Shown: positions 47,852 through 58,222 of the stretch, piece after piece | Layout: every line of letters begins with the position of its first letter | How positions within the stretch are numbered: position 1 is the first letter of the stretch | The notes under the pieces: model-generated | What the model saw: the letters and a program-made list of their open reading frames with translations, nothing else | Databases searched by the model: none | What the model was told of the DNA's origin: nothing | NCBI GenBank assembly: GCA_013349405.1 | Contig: DUZS01000009.1 | Location: forward strand, 1-64,000 | Length of the DNA: 64,000 nucleotides | Direction of reading: 5' to 3' | DNA from: Desulfuromonadales bacterium | GTDB taxonomy: Bacteria > Desulfobacterota > Desulfuromonadia > Geobacterales > Pseudopelobacteraceae | Translations under genes and position numbers: made by a program

Positions 47852-49267
47852 TTATTTTGGCGCAATAACTACTGACGCGCTTGCAACAAAAACCTCTTTC
47901 TTCTGCAGTCCACCGCTTTCAACCTCAACCTGTCCACGCAGTTCCTGACCTATTGAGGTATTCTCCCGTACTTTCACATCAAGATTTATTTGTACCAGCT
48001 GTCCTATATCAACTTTATCGACCGTAAAAACAAGCGCTCCGTTTGACTCCTGCTTAAATGGAGTGTCAGAACCGCCTTGAAAATCTATCTGTGGCGGCAG
48101 TTGTAGGCGAACTGTCAAGTTCTGAGCGGACTGAGACCCTGCATTAAGAACTGCCACACGATAGCTAAGCTTTTCTCCCGGAGTAACTTTCGGCTTGACC
48201 AGCTTCGCAACGGCGCGAACAAGCGGAGCAGAGCATATGACAACGGTTTCTTGCTTGAAAGCGATATCACTGAATTTTGCTGAAACTGCATGAACCGACA
48301 GCAGAGATCGATGGCCATCAACCATCTCGAACGGCATCCTGACATGCAAAGAACCCTTGAATGTTTCACCGGAGGCAAGCTGAAGACGAGTCACGCTTTC
48401 GTCCGGTTTGCCAGGTTTTGTCAGTATGACTCCATACTCCCTGGCTGCAGAAATGTTCAGCAGCAGCTCTTCACTGCTGTTGCCCCTGTTAGTGATTTCA
48501 AGCGGAATAACACTGCTGCTGCCAATCGGAAATGACCCCGCGTCGTTGCGAAGAGAGATGGCAATTTTAATATTCTCCTTGGCAAGCTTCTCAGCGAGCA
48601 GACGCTCTTTTTCCCGGCGCTCTTCTTCAAGTTTGATTTTTGCCAGGCGCTCTTTTTCCAATCGTTCTTTTTCGAGGCGTTCTTCTTCAAGCTTGACTTT
48701 GGCCAGGCGCTCTTTTTCCAAACGTTCTTTTTCCAGACGTTCTTCTTCAAGTTTAATCTTAGCCAACCGCTCCTGCTCAGCTTTCGCTTTTGCAATGCGC
48801 TCCATCTCCAGTTTCATTTCAGCAGCACGCTGACGGGCAATTCTGTCATTGCTTACCTGACGCGCTACAGCCTGCAAGGTTTTATCAGCCGCAAGAACGT
48901 CGCCTTTCTGATAGCGATGTGCGAGAGTCATCAACTCATCTTCAACAGATGTCTTCAACCTGCTTTCGGGAAATTCTTTCGTAAACAGGGTAACAGATTT
49001 AGCTGCTCGCTCATTATTTCCAGATTTAAGACTGGCTCTGGCAATGAGAAGTAACGTTACATCCCTAAGAGGGGACTCAGGGAAAACCTGATTTAATTGA
49101 TCGCATTTTTCTATCGTCAGCAGGTAATCTTTCTGCTGATACGCATTAAAAGCCTCAACAAATACAGTTGAGTCATCAATTTCAGCTGACTGGCCGGGAA
49201 CAGAAAAGGCAATGACGACGAACAACGAGAAAACACCCACAACAACTGATCTTAGAAATGATTTCAT
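47852..49267 (-). CDS. exported protein with TPR-like, coiled-coil repeat and Ig-like regions
   Basis: 471 residues from ATG 49267 (GTG 49282 possible). A signal peptide (VGVFSLFVVIAFSVPGQSA) is followed by a TPR-like region (~30-130; FNAYQQKDYLLTIEKCDQLNQ). A highly charged coiled coil (~160-240) is built from tandem 20-residue units (RLEKERLEKERLAKIKLEEE), and two beta-rich domains follow (~240-471). The last domain (PLVRAVAKLVKPKVTPGEKLSYRV) looks like a DUF11/CARDB domain. It may span the periplasm. Family not recognised. It begins right after rpoD but ends at the terminator. Confidence 0.75.
   Translation of the reverse strand: MKSFLRSVVVGVFSLFVVIAFSVPGQSAEIDDSTVFVEAFNAYQQKDYLLTIEKCDQLNQVFPESPLRDVTLLLIARASLKSGNNERAAKSVTLFTKEFPESRLKTSVEDELMTLAHRYQKGDVLAADKTLQAVARQVSNDRIARQRAAEMKLEMERIAKAKAEQERLAKIKLEEERLEKERLEKERLAKVKLEEERLEKERLEKERLAKIKLEEERREKERLLAEKLAKENIKIAISLRNDAGSFPIGSSSVIPLEITNRGNSSEELLLNISAAREYGVILTKPGKPDESVTRLQLASGETFKGSLHVRMPFEMVDGHRSLLSVHAVSAKFSDIAFKQETVVICSAPLVRAVAKLVKPKVTPGEKLSYRVAVLNAGSQSAQNLTVRLQLPPQIDFQGGSDTPFKQESNGALVFTVDKVDIGQLVQINLDVKVRENTSIGQELRGQVEVESGGLQKKEVFVASASVVIAPK
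48601..48780 (-). repeat. 60-bp tandem coding repeat, three units
   Basis: Three consecutive 60-bp units in phase (48601, 48661, 48721) encode the repeating KERLEKERLAK(I/V)KLEEE coiled coil of the preceding protein. Units two and three differ at only a few positions, which suggests recent duplication. Confidence 0.85.
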
Positions 49268-49271
49268 ATAG

Positions 49272-51020
49272 TTAGTCCACAAAACTCTTTAATTTTTTAC
49301 TGCGGCTCGGGTGCCGCAGTTTACGCAGTGCTTTTGCTTCAATCTGCCTGATTCGCTCACGGGTAACTTCAAAATCATGACCAACTTCCTCAAGGGTATG
49401 GTCACTTTTTTCACCGATGCCAAATCTCATGCGAAGTACTTTTTCTTCCCGGGGAGTCAGTGTTGCAAGGACCTTGGCGGTACTCTCAGAGAGATTATTC
49501 TTTATGACCGCCTCAATAGGAGAAATGACCCCCTTGTCTTCAATGAAATCTCCAAGATGAGAATCCTCTTCCTCGCCAATTGGAGTTTCAAGCGAAATTG
49601 GTTCCTTGGCGATTTTAAGAACCTTGCGTACTTTGTCAAGCGGAAGTTGCATACGTTCAGCTATTTCTTCCGGTGATGGCTCCCGACCGTTTTCCTGCAC
49701 CAACTGGCGGCTGGTTCGTATTAATTTGTTGATTGTCTCAATCATATGGACTGGAATGCGGATCGTACGAGCCTGATCGGCTATTGCACGGGTAATAGCC
49801 TGGCGAATCCACCAGGTTGCGTAGGTTGAAAATTTATAGCCGCGCTGGTATTCAAATTTATCGACGGCTTTCATGAGCCCGATATTCCCTTCCTGAATAA
49901 GGTCAAGGAATTGGAGTCCACGATTGGTGTATTTTTTTGCAATTGAGACAACGAGGCGCAAGTTCGCCTCAATAAGTTCACTTTTTGCGATACGGGCCTT
50001 ACATTCACCTTCTTCAATCGCTTTCAGTGCCGCAGCAAGATCACGAGCCTTAAAGCCGGATTCCTGCTCTACTTTATGGATCTTGCGAGCCGCAATTCTC
50101 AGACGTTTTTCAATTCTCGCCGTCTCTTCTTCATCTAACTTGAGCTTGCCAAGTTCTACGGTGCATTTTTCATCTTCATTCTGCAGTTTATCAAGCAGAG
50201 TTTTTAATTTTTCGAAAGAAATGATTTTTTCAAGATCAGATAATTCTGCCTGTAACGTATCCACTTTTCCGGAAAGATCTTTCAGGCGTTCGGCAACTTT
50301 ATTGGTATGACGATCTTTCAGCCGCAATGATTTGAGAAGCTCCGCCTGACGATCTTTCCCTTCGCGTAACTTCTTTTCAAATTCTTTCTTTTTTGCCGGT
50401 GATTTTGCTGCCGCTACTGTTTCAGAAATTTCTATCAAAAGCTGATCCTGTGCAACAATCGCATCAATGATATCGAGTATTCTGGTCTTTTGGACATCTT
50501 CTTCATCGTCTTCCAGAACCTCTTCTTCAACCTCTTTACTGACCTCAGAAGGTGTCATCAGAAACTTGCGCAGCCGATCTCCCAGAGAGATAACTTCCTT
50601 AACGGTAATTGGCGTATTGAGTATAACGCCGGCAACATCACGTTCACCATCTTCAATCCGTTTGGCAATTTCAACCTCACCCTCGCGGGTAAGGAGAGAA
50701 ACAGAACCCATTTCACGCAGATACATACGGACAGGATCGCTTGTACGTCCAATTGAGCCGGGTTCGAATTCTACCTCTTCCGACTCTCCCTCTGCTTCTT
50801 CATCGTCGTCAAGATCACTTTTCATCTTCGGAATCTTGATCTTCTGAGCTGAATCGACTATTTCAATATCAAGGTCTCCGAACATACCCATGACATCTTC
50901 AATCTGATCGGTCGCTATGTCAGGCGGAAGTATGTCATTAACCTCGTCGTAGGTTAAGAACCCCTTCTCTTTTCCTATGTCAATCAGTTGTTTAACGTCG
51001 TCAATATTTTTCTTTGCCAT
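49272..51020 (-). CDS. rpoD: RNA polymerase primary sigma factor sigma-70
   Basis: 582 residues. Region 1.1 is at the N-terminus. Region 1.2 has [13 protein letters not shown], region 2 has [20 protein letters not shown] and [11 protein letters not shown], region 3 follows, and region 4 ends [18 protein letters not shown]. An acidic non-conserved spacer lies between regions 1.2 and 2. This is the last gene of the rpsU-dnaG-rpoD (macromolecular synthesis) operon. Confidence 0.98.
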   Translation of the reverse strand: MAKKNIDDVKQLIDIGKEKGFLTYDEVNDILPPDIATDQIEDVMGMFGDLDIEIVDSAQKIKIPKMKSDLDDDEEAEGESEEVEFEPGSIGRTSDPVRMYLREMGSVSLLTREGEVEIAKRIEDGERDVAGVILNTPITVKEVISLGDRLRKFLMTPSEVSKEVEEEVLEDDEEDVQKTRILDIIDAIVAQDQLLIEISETVAAAKSPAKKKEFEKKLREGKDRQAELLKSLRLKDRHTNKVAERLKDLSGKVDTLQAELSDLEKIISFEKLKTLLDKLQNEDEKCTVELGKLKLDEEETARIEKRLRIAARKIHKVEQESGFKARDLAAALKAIEEGECKARIAKSELIEANLRLVVSIAKKYTNRGLQFLDLIQEGNIGLMKAVDKFEYQRGYKFSTYATWWIRQAITRAIADQARTIRIPVHMIETINKLIRTSRQLVQENGREPSPEEIAERMQLPLDKVRKVLKIAKEPISLETPIGEEEDSHLGDFIEDKGVISPIEAVIKNNLSESTAKVLATLTPREEKVLRMRFGIGEKSDHTLEEVGHDFEVTRERIRQIEAKALRKLRHPSRSKKLKSFVD

Positions 51021-51059
51021 ATGTATTCACCTCAGAGGGTCACCGTATACAATCAGTGT

Positions 51060-52811
51060 CTAGAGCCTCGATTTTCGTGTGCGCAAATTGTCTGCCTGCT
51101 GTAAAAGCTGAACATATTCATCACTGCCGGGCACCACTACGGCCAGACGGGCGGCAATATCCTTTATTGATGAAACCTGTTTTTTTTCGCTGCTGCGAGT
51201 ACATTGATCAAGAACGGAGCGCCATTCAATGTCTGCAATATAACCATCTGACACCATCATCCGTGAAAAAAGCATTTTTTGCTCAGGCTTTTCAATCAGA
51301 TCAGCCATCTGGCGTAATTTTGTGCTGCTTTCAGTATCAGCCAGACAACTCTGTAATAAAACGGCTAAGTCAAGATAGTCATTGGAGAAGATAGTTTCAA
51401 GGCCAACCCGTATTATTTCGGCACGTGCATCTGGGTAATTCAAAAAAAGGGCAAGCAGGGTATCCTGAATTGCGTCAACTGCCTGTATGGGTGTGAGCGG
51501 ACCTGACACCGTTTCCTGCTGCAACCGCTTCCCGCCCCCCAACCGCTTGCGAAATGCGTGGACCGTTATCCCCAGCAGTCGGCAGATCTCCTTCTCGTAC
51601 AGGTCACGTTCTATCGAATCGGAAATCTTGCGGAATCGTGGCACGATATCATCGATAATCCGCACCTTACTGTCAACGCTATCAGGCGGTGTTTCCAATA
51701 ACAGAGAGCGCACAAAATAGTCAAAAGCGGGCCGGGCCGTATCACGAAGAGCAATAAAGGCTTCCGCCGGATGTGTGGCCAGAAAACTGTCAGGATCATC
51801 ACCGACGGGCAATGAAATTACATACGCCGGTATGCGTTGTTCAAGAAAAAGTTCCATTGAACGAATGGTTGCTTTTTTTCCGGCAGCATCGCTGTCGAAC
51901 AGTGTGTAGACACGGTCGGCATGACGCTTGATCAACGCTGCATGGCTGCCGGTAAGTGCCGTTCCGCATGTTGCGACAACATTATGAACTCCGGCACGGT
52001 ACAGAGCAAGATGATCAAAATACCCCTCGACGATAATTACGGCACTGCCTGTTCTGATCGACGGCAGGGCCATATCAATACCGAAGAGCACCGAACTCTT
52101 GTGATAGAGCGGCGATTCGGGAGAGTTAATATATTTCGGAAGCGATGCATCCAGAACTCTGCCGGCAAAAGCGATCACCTGGCCGCGAGTATTACGGATT
52201 GGAAAGATCAGACGATTACGAAAAAGATCATACCAGCCGGCATCTGATTTGCGGATAATGCCGAGCTTAAGCGCGATATCCATATCAACGCCATTGTTTC
52301 TCAAATGTTTTACCAGACCATCACGGCGGTCTGGTGCAAATCCCAGTCTATAGGCGTCTGATATCCCGGATTGTACTGAACGATCTGCGAGGTACTGCCG
52401 GGCCGGTGCACCTTCCTGCCCATTAATCAGCACAGAGCGGTAGTAGGCTGTGGTCAGATCATTAATGCGCAGAAATTGGCTCTGTTCATCCTGTGACTTT
52501 TTTTCAGACGGAGTAAGCTGTCGCTCCTCAATTTCTATGCCGGCCTTCCGAGCGAGAAGTTTAACTGCTTCAGGAAAACTGACCCCTTCAATTTTCATGA
52601 CAAAAGAAAACGCAGTGCCGCCGGCACCACACCCAAAACAGTGAAAAATTTCACGAGCCGGATTTACATTGAAAGATGGTGTCTTCTCGGCATGAAACGG
52701 ACACAGGCCAAGAAAATTGCTGCCTGCCCGACGCAGCGACACATAGTCCGAAACAACTTCAACGATTGTCAGTCTCTCAGCAACTTCGCGAACTTTCTCC
52801 TCAGGGATCAT
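51060..52811 (-). CDS. dnaG: DNA primase
   Basis: 583 residues. The N-terminal zinc finger (CPFHAEKTPSF... HCFGCGAGG) is followed by the Toprim core (EGYFD; FDSDAAGKKA) and a C-terminal DnaB-binding helical domain. It makes RNA primers at replication forks. Its start overlaps the cvpA-like stop by 4 bp, and rpoD follows. Confidence 0.97.
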   Translation of the reverse strand: MIPEEKVREVAERLTIVEVVSDYVSLRRAGSNFLGLCPFHAEKTPSFNVNPAREIFHCFGCGAGGTAFSFVMKIEGVSFPEAVKLLARKAGIEIEERQLTPSEKKSQDEQSQFLRINDLTTAYYRSVLINGQEGAPARQYLADRSVQSGISDAYRLGFAPDRRDGLVKHLRNNGVDMDIALKLGIIRKSDAGWYDLFRNRLIFPIRNTRGQVIAFAGRVLDASLPKYINSPESPLYHKSSVLFGIDMALPSIRTGSAVIIVEGYFDHLALYRAGVHNVVATCGTALTGSHAALIKRHADRVYTLFDSDAAGKKATIRSMELFLEQRIPAYVISLPVGDDPDSFLATHPAEAFIALRDTARPAFDYFVRSLLLETPPDSVDSKVRIIDDIVPRFRKISDSIERDLYEKEICRLLGITVHAFRKRLGGGKRLQQETVSGPLTPIQAVDAIQDTLLALFLNYPDARAEIIRVGLETIFSNDYLDLAVLLQSCLADTESSTKLRQMADLIEKPEQKMLFSRMMVSDGYIADIEWRSVLDQCTRSSEKKQVSSIKDIAARLAVVVPGSDEYVQLLQQADNLRTRKSRL

Positions 52812-53299
52812 TTTTTCACCCCTTTAGTGTCACGCATTTCCTTAAGCAGATAATCTCCGCTTTGTGCCAGCATACGAGCTGATTCAGTCGCATTGATTCT
52901 ATGCCGGAGCTGTTCTGGCATGAAGCTCGAAGTTGCAATACTGAAAACCATGCTGAGCAGAAGCACTCCCTCAACAACTCCTATGAGCAGACCGCCAAGC
53001 CTGTTGAGTGTGCCCAGCATCACGAGTCGCAGTGCCGCTGTGACGATATTACCTATGATATGGGCACATATTCCGGCTATTAGCAGTATGATGACAAAAG
53101 CAAGAAACGAAGACAGATGCGTCGGCAGATGGAGCGCATTTTTTATTGGCACTGCAAGTAATGGATGGAATCTGTATGCCAGCCACCCCCCTGCAAGCAA
53201 GCCTGCCAGCGAAGACGCTTCATTTACAAACCCGCGAACGACTCCTTTGACGGCAAAAAAGCAAAGAATTGACAAAATTATGATGTCAAATAGATTCAT
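52808..53299 (-). CDS. CvpA-family membrane protein
   Basis: 163 residues with four membrane helices (FDIIILSILCFFAVKGVVRGFVNEAS is the typical CvpA start; GLLIGVVEGVLLLSMVFSI is the last helix). CvpA proteins affect colicin V production and envelope stress tolerance, and the molecular activity is unknown. The gene is translationally coupled to dnaG. Confidence 0.85.
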   Translation of the reverse strand: MNLFDIIILSILCFFAVKGVVRGFVNEASSLAGLLAGGWLAYRFHPLLAVPIKNALHLPTHLSSFLAFVIILLIAGICAHIIGNIVTAALRLVMLGTLNRLGGLLIGVVEGVLLLSMVFSIATSSFMPEQLRHRINATESARMLAQSGDYLLKEMRDTKGVKK

Positions 53300-53324
53300 T
53301 GAGTAAATTTGCCCTTTTACAAAG

Positions 53325-53351
53325 AAGGGGCCATCACAATGAAAGCCCCTT
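53325..53351 (-). terminator. possible hairpin terminator or attenuator after the YqeY gene
   Basis: AAGGGGC and GCCCCTT form a 7-bp stem with a 13-nt loop. Downstream on the minus strand it is only moderately T-rich, so it may be an attenuator rather than full stop for the dnaG-rpoD genes. Confidence 0.35.
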
Positions 53352-53387
53352 GCCGGTGTAATCCAAATTCCAGACCGGGGCTATGCA

Positions 53388-53831
53388 TCAAACAAGCAGC
53401 CTCCGGACAGCATCATTGACTAATTTACCATCGGCCTTACCGGCAGTAAGCGGGGAAACAGCCTTCATTACCCTGCCCATATCTTTCGCTCCGCTTGCTC
53501 CCAACTCCAGAATTTTCTGGCTGATCAGGGATTCAATTTCTTCCGGGCCTAGCTGTGCTGGCAGAAATTCAAGAAGAACCGCCATCTCCAGCTCTTCCTT
53601 TTCAGCCAGCTCCAGACGGTTACCTTCCCGATACATGCGAATGGACTCACGACGCTGCTTAACCAGAGATGACAGTACATCAATGACCGCCAGGTCGCCC
53701 AGTTCACTTCGGCTATCTATTTCGCGATTTTTAATTGCAGCACGCACCATGCGTACAGCCGAAAGGCGCAGGTTATCCCGCGCCCTCATGGCTGCTTTCA
53801 TAGCATCTTCAAGTTGTTCTTTCAAAGTCAT
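53388..53831 (-). CDS. GatB/YqeY domain protein
   Basis: 147 residues. MTLKEQLEDAMKAAMRARDNLRLSAVRM at the start and SPLTAGKADGKLVNDAVRRLL at the end are the YqeY-family pattern, a stand-alone tRNA-amidotransferase GatB-like tail domain. The role in the macromolecular synthesis operon is unclear. It follows rpsU by 30 bp. Confidence 0.92.
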   Translation of the reverse strand: MTLKEQLEDAMKAAMRARDNLRLSAVRMVRAAIKNREIDSRSELGDLAVIDVLSSLVKQRRESIRMYREGNRLELAEKEELEMAVLLEFLPAQLGPEEIESLISQKILELGASGAKDMGRVMKAVSPLTAGKADGKLVNDAVRRLLV

Positions 53832-53861
53832 ACAGCTTGTTCCTGTCCCCGTTGAGGGATA

Positions 53862-54059
53862 CTAGTCAATCATTTTACGCTGTTTTTTGAGGGCACGCTT
53901 GCGTGCGGCGATCGCCTTCTTCTTACGCTTGATGCTTGGTTTTTCAAAATGCTCGCGCTTACGGACTTCAGAGAGGATCCCCGCTTTTTCGCACTGTTTT
54001 TTAAACTTTTTCAGTGCCATTTCAAACGGCTCGCTGTCTTTAATTTTTACTCCCGGCAT
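53862..54059 (-). CDS. rpsU: 30S ribosomal protein S21
   Basis: 65 residues, all of the S21 pattern ([20 protein letters not shown], then Arg/Lys-rich tail [18 protein letters not shown]). A strong GGGGGG-rich Shine-Dalgarno precedes the ATG. It is the first gene of the rpsU-yqeY-cvpA-dnaG-rpoD operon. Confidence 0.97.
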   Translation of the reverse strand: MPGVKIKDSEPFEMALKKFKKQCEKAGILSEVRKREHFEKPSIKRKKKAIAARKRALKKQRKMID

Positions 54060-54131
54060 GTAAAATCACCCCCCCGTCCATTACTAGTTAATAAAATATA
54101 TCGCGTACGTTATACAAAATGAGAGTTGAGC

Positions 54132-54159
54132 AAAATAGCATACTGTGAAACTTTGTCAA
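54132..54159 (-). promoter_or_regulatory. sigma-70 promoter for rpsU-dnaG-rpoD
   Basis: On the minus strand TTGACA (54159-54154), 16-nt spacer, TATTTT (54137-54132). It lies in the gap between hisE and rpsU, about 75 nt before the rpsU ATG. Confidence 0.5.
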
Positions 54160-54176
54160 CAAGCAAATGAAAATAG

Positions 54177-54515
54177 TTATAGCTGAGTCGGTTCACGGCG
54201 TGAGGCTTTTTCCTCCAGACCGGAAATGCCAAGGCGGCGGCGGAGTTCGTCGTAGACAGCTATCGGTGGAATGCCCTGATGCCCGAGCAGCACAAGAAGA
54301 TGAAAAACAAGGTCAGCTGCTTCATAGACAATTTCGTCCCGCACGCCCCCTTTTCCGGCAATAATAACCTCAGTCGCTTCCTCACCGACTTTTTTCAGAA
54401 TTTTGTCAATCCCGCCGCGCATGAGTGCAGCAGTATAGGAACTGTCGGTCGGATTGGTCTTGCGCTCAAGTATGATTTGATAGACTTCCTGGAGAATATC
54501 ATTACTGCATGTCAT
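54177..54515 (-). CDS. hisE: phosphoribosyl-ATP pyrophosphatase
   Basis: 112 residues of the MazG-like HisE family, with the metal-binding EExxE type pattern ([14 protein letters not shown]) and [11 protein letters not shown]. It is the second step of histidine synthesis. It overlaps hisF by 4 bp; HisI is not fused to it. Confidence 0.95.
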   Translation of the reverse strand: MTCSNDILQEVYQIILERKTNPTDSSYTAALMRGGIDKILKKVGEEATEVIIAGKGGVRDEIVYEAADLVFHLLVLLGHQGIPPIAVYDELRRRLGISGLEEKASRREPTQL

Positions 54516-55273
54516 AACCGGACCTCTACTCCTCTGGCACGGAGATATTCTTTTGCCTGGCCGATGCTGTATTCGCGATAATGGAAAATTGAGGCGGCCA
54601 GACAGGCACTCGCGCCAGCCGTTGTAAAGCCGTCGTAGAGGTGTTCCAGATTACCGACGCCACCGGAAGCGATAACCGGAATTGATACCGCATCGACGAC
54701 TGCGCGGGTCAACTCAAGATCATACCCGTCTTTGGTGCCGTCGCAATCCATGCTGGTAAGGAGGATTTCCCCGGAGCCGTATGATTCCATCAAAGCCGCC
54801 CACTCGACAACATCGAGACCGGTCGGCTTGCGGCCGCCGTGGGTAAACACTTCCCACCTACTCTCGCCCGGAATGCGCCGGGCGTCTATGGCAACCACGG
54901 TACACTGAGAACCGAAACGTTCTGCCGCTTCTCGCACAAAATCAGGGCGATCAACCGCAGCGGTGTTGATCGAAGTCTTATCCGCACCGGCGTTAAGCAG
55001 ACGACGGATATCCTCAACAGTGCGGATACCGCCGCCGACTGTCAGCGGCATGAATACACGGTCTGCTGTCCGCTGCACTATATCAATGATAATATCTCTG
55101 GCGTCACTGGAAGCGGTAATGTCCAGAAAGGTAAGTTCGTCGGCACCCTGTTGATCATACATTTCGGCAATTTCGACCGGGTCACCGGCGTCACGCAGAC
55201 CCACAAACTGCACACCTTTGACGACGCGCCCCCCTTTTACATCGAGACAGGGAATAATTCGTTTTGTCAGCAT
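54512..55273 (-). CDS. hisF: imidazole glycerol phosphate synthase cyclase subunit
   Basis: 253 residues, half-barrel duplicated fold. Catalytic Asp residues are in [14 protein letters not shown] and [23 protein letters not shown] and [11 protein letters not shown] bind the two phosphates. It works with HisH, which is not in this window. Confidence 0.97.
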   Translation of the reverse strand: MLTKRIIPCLDVKGGRVVKGVQFVGLRDAGDPVEIAEMYDQQGADELTFLDITASSDARDIIIDIVQRTADRVFMPLTVGGGIRTVEDIRRLLNAGADKTSINTAAVDRPDFVREAAERFGSQCTVVAIDARRIPGESRWEVFTHGGRKPTGLDVVEWAALMESYGSGEILLTSMDCDGTKDGYDLELTRAVVDAVSIPVIASGGVGNLEHLYDGFTTAGASACLAASIFHYREYSIGQAKEYLRARGVEVRL

Positions 55274-56007
55274 TACAGAAGCAGCCTTTTGGTAAGTGCA
55301 ATAGCTTCCTGCAGTTGTATCGCTCCGGTATACACCGCCTTGCCGGTAATAACGCCGGTCACTCCGCTCGCTTCAATAGCCATAAGGTTTTCAATATCTT
55401 TGAGCGAAGAGACGCCGCCGGAAGCAATAACCGGGATTGAAACTGCTTCGGCAAGTGCTTTGGTCGCTTCAAGATTCGGCCCCTGCAGCATACCGTCCCG
55501 GCTGATATCTGTGTAAATGATGGCAGAAACGCCAAACCCCTCGAACTTTCTGGCAAGATCTATGGCAGTGATATCGGTCAGTTCAGCCCACCCCTGCACC
55601 GCTACCATACCGTTTTTTGCATCAATGCCGACAACGATCTGCCCGGGAAAGCGGGTACACGCCTCACGAACCAGTTCCGGGTTGCGTTGCGCAGCAGTGC
55701 CGATAATTACGCGGGACAGCCCGAGTGACAGGTACGCCTCAATTGTGGCTATGTCACGAATCCCCCCCCCTAACTGGGCCGGAATGGTGATCGCTTTAAT
55801 AATGGCCTCAATGGCATCTCTGTTTTTTGGCTGACCGGCAAAGGCGCCATCAAGATCAACAATATGCAGCAGCTCTGCACCCTGATCCTGCCACGCGCGC
55901 GCCTGAGCGCCGGGGTTATCATTGAAGACCGTATCTTTATCCATCAGCCCCTGTTCAAGGCGGACGCATTTTCCTTCTTTTAAATCTATCGCAGGTATGA
56001 CTAACAT
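55273..56007 (-). CDS. hisA: phosphoribosylformimino-5-aminoimidazole carboxamide ribotide isomerase
   Basis: 244 residues. [33 protein letters not shown] and [11 protein letters not shown] are HisA motifs, and catalytic Asp residues are present in AIDLK and TDISRDG. The LGGGIR loop is encoded by a run of nine G. It begins the short hisA-hisF-hisE group. Confidence 0.97.
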   Translation of the reverse strand: MLVIPAIDLKEGKCVRLEQGLMDKDTVFNDNPGAQARAWQDQGAELLHIVDLDGAFAGQPKNRDAIEAIIKAITIPAQLGGGIRDIATIEAYLSLGLSRVIIGTAAQRNPELVREACTRFPGQIVVGIDAKNGMVAVQGWAELTDITAIDLARKFEGFGVSAIIYTDISRDGMLQGPNLEATKALAEAVSIPVIASGGVSSLKDIENLMAIEASGVTGVITGKAVYTGAIQLQEAIALTKRLLL

Positions 56008-56062
56008 ATGATCCTTTCAGAATCTTTCACTACGGAGACACGGTTAATATTCTGAGGTAAAC

Positions 56063-56093
56063 AAAAAAACACCCGCTAAACAGCAACAGGTGC
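56063..56093 (-). terminator. intrinsic terminator after the response-regulator gene
   Basis: Minus strand: CACC...GCT-gttt-AGC...GGGTG stem followed by seven T. It lies downstream of the phosphorelay cluster and upstream of hisA. Confidence 0.6.
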
Positions 56094-56219
56094 CTTCACC
56101 AATACCATAAGTATTGCGCTATCTCAACTTAAATGGAAAAAACCGGTACGGGAAATTAATCTGTTTTTTGACATGAAATCACAACCACAGGAAACCGCCG
56201 CCGCTACTCGTCAACATGT

Positions 56220-56597
56220 TCACACGGCATCTTTCAGCACCTCACGAACAGCACTTGTCAGTGTCTCAAAATCCAATGGCTTAGGGAGGACTTTGTTGGC
56301 ATGTAATATTTTGCACATATCAAAGAGCAGGTTTTGATCCATAGCAGCAGATCCTCCTGACATTACGATTATTTTTTGTCGGCTTTTCTGGTTTACCAGC
56401 CACATTAGCACGCCCACACCATCCTGCTCCGGCATGAATACGTCAGTGATTATAAGATCAAACCGCTGGTTTTCGAGCAGCCTGATCCCCTGTTTACCAT
56501 CTACGGCAGTTGAGACCTCGTGTTGTTCTCTTTCCAGAAAAGAGGTCATAACCTGTAACACCTGTTCATCATCATCAATAAGCAGAATTTTTGCCAT
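56220..56597 (-). CDS. single-domain response regulator (CheY-like)
   Basis: 125 residues, receiver only: acidic pair in LIDDDEQV, phospho-Asp in FDLIITDVFMPEQDG, Lys in VLPKPLDF. No output domain, so it probably passes phosphate on or binds a partner. Its ATG shares a base with the stop of the hybrid kinase ahead of it. Confidence 0.93.
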   Translation of the reverse strand: MAKILLIDDDEQVLQVMTSFLEREQHEVSTAVDGKQGIRLLENQRFDLIITDVFMPEQDGVGVLMWLVNQKSRQKIIVMSGGSAAMDQNLLFDMCKILHANKVLPKPLDFETLTSAVREVLKDAV

Positions 56598-58222
56598 TAT
56601 TGTTCCTCGCTTCCGTTGATTACCCGTTTTATGAAGCCACTCAGTTTTATCAGATCATACGGTTTCTGTATAAAATGTGCCTCTTTACTCAGCTGAACAT
56701 GCTCGGTAGAGTAGCCTGACGCATAAATACATGGCACCAGTGGTCTCAGTTTCAGTATTTGCTCCATCATAACTCTGCCGCTCATTCCCGGCATGACATA
56801 ATCAGTCAATACGAGATCAATCTGTATTGAAAGGTCTCTGGCCAGTTCCAAAGCTACTGTTGGATTTGCGGCGGCATGGACAGTGTAACCAATTTTCTTC
56901 AGAAACAGCGAAACAACAATCCTTACGGCATCATCATCCTCAACAAGCAATATGGCACAACTGCCGGTAGATATGGTGTCGGCTATCTTGGCGCTCTCTG
57001 TTATTGCTGCACTCATTCGTGGAATGTAAACCTTGAATTCAGTCCCCTGTCCGACGTTACTGGTAACATCAATGAAGCCGCAGTTCTGATGAATTATGCC
57101 GTAGATGGTGGCAAGCCCGAGTCCGGTTCCTTTGCCAACTTCCTTTGTGGTAAAAAATGGTTCAAAAATATGCGCCAACGTCTCCTTGTCCATGCCGGTT
57201 CCGGTGTCACTGAATGTTATCATGACGTAATCGCCCGGGATAGCATCAATGACGGCACAGCAACTGCCGGCGTCCAGGGTGATATTTCCGGTTTCAATGA
57301 CAAACGCTCCACCGTCCGGCATTGCATCCCGGGCGTTGATGGCCAGATTCATAACAATCTGATCAAGTTGCACCGGATCCATCCGAATGTTCCAGAGCTT
57401 GTCGCAAGGCTCAAATGATATAGAGATATGTTCGCCAATGAGACGGGCAAGAGATTTAAGTCCCTCAGCTATGACCTTGTTTGCCTCCAGCACTCTGGGG
57501 GTGACAACCTGTTGTCGTGAGAATGCCAGCAATCGGTAGGTAATATCTCTGGAATGTTCTGCGGCACGACGTATTTCGTCCAGATTACGTAAAACCTTGT
57601 CACTATCATGAATGTCCATTTTGGCCAGTTGGGCATTACCCAGAATCGCCATGAGTTTGTTATTGAAGTCGTGTGCTACCCCTCCAGCCAGTTGACCGAT
57701 CGCTTCCATTTTCTGGGACTGATGGAGCCGGAATTCGATATTCAGTTTCTCTTCTTCGGCATGCTTCGCTTCAGCAAGCATTTGAGCAAGCTCTTCTTTC
57801 TGGCGAGCCAGCTGAACCACCTGCTCTTTCATGAGATCATTGCGCGTTTTTTGTACAATATGGTTGCGGATGCGCAGTTTGAGCAGATCAAAATTGGTCG
57901 GCTTGGTAAGATAATCAATGCCGCCAAGCTCAAGACCCTGCAATTCTCCCTCATAGGAATCGAGCGACGTCAGGAAAATGACCGGAATTTCAACGAACCT
58001 TTTATCAGCCTTGATGATTCTGCAGACATCATAGCCGCTCACATCAGGCATCATCACGTCCAGAAGAATCAGATCGGGTAACTGCTCTTCAAGCAGCTCG
58101 ATAGCATCCTGGCCGCTTAGGGCAGTGAGGATTTCGTAGTCATCTTTGAGTGCCGCTATCATAAGCTGAATGTTTACCGGTTCATCATCAACGGCCAGAA
58201 TACAGAAACGCTGTTTATCCAT
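56597..58222 (-). CDS. REC-HisKA-HATPase-REC hybrid histidine kinase
   Basis: 541 residues from ATG 58222, supported by GGAGG six nt upstream. N-terminal receiver (1-125; DLILLDVMMPDVSGYD), coiled coil (~135-185), HisKA with AGGVAHDFNNKLMAILGNAQ, HATPase (DTGTGMDKETLAHIFEPF; GKGTGLGLATIYG) and a C-terminal receiver (DLVLTDYVMPGMSGR). There is no membrane segment or sensor, so input probably comes from phosphorylation of the first receiver by the kinase encoded just upstream. Its start lies within the end of that gene. Confidence 0.93.
   Translation of the reverse strand: MDKQRFCILAVDDEPVNIQLMIAALKDDYEILTALSGQDAIELLEEQLPDLILLDVMMPDVSGYDVCRIIKADKRFVEIPVIFLTSLDSYEGELQGLELGGIDYLTKPTNFDLLKLRIRNHIVQKTRNDLMKEQVVQLARQKEELAQMLAEAKHAEEEKLNIEFRLHQSQKMEAIGQLAGGVAHDFNNKLMAILGNAQLAKMDIHDSDKVLRNLDEIRRAAEHSRDITYRLLAFSRQQVVTPRVLEANKVIAEGLKSLARLIGEHISISFEPCDKLWNIRMDPVQLDQIVMNLAINARDAMPDGGAFVIETGNITLDAGSCCAVIDAIPGDYVMITFSDTGTGMDKETLAHIFEPFFTTKEVGKGTGLGLATIYGIIHQNCGFIDVTSNVGQGTEFKVYIPRMSAAITESAKIADTISTGSCAILLVEDDDAVRIVVSLFLKKIGYTVHAAANPTVALELARDLSIQIDLVLTDYVMPGMSGRVMMEQILKLRPLVPCIYASGYSTEHVQLSKEAHFIQKPYDLIKLSGFIKRVINGSEEQ

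Noticed and set aside
55760-55770. Nine-C run (nine-G on the coding strand) in hisA
   Set aside because: It encodes the conserved LGGGIR loop of an essential-type enzyme. Slippage would only inactivate it, so it is less likely to be a switch.
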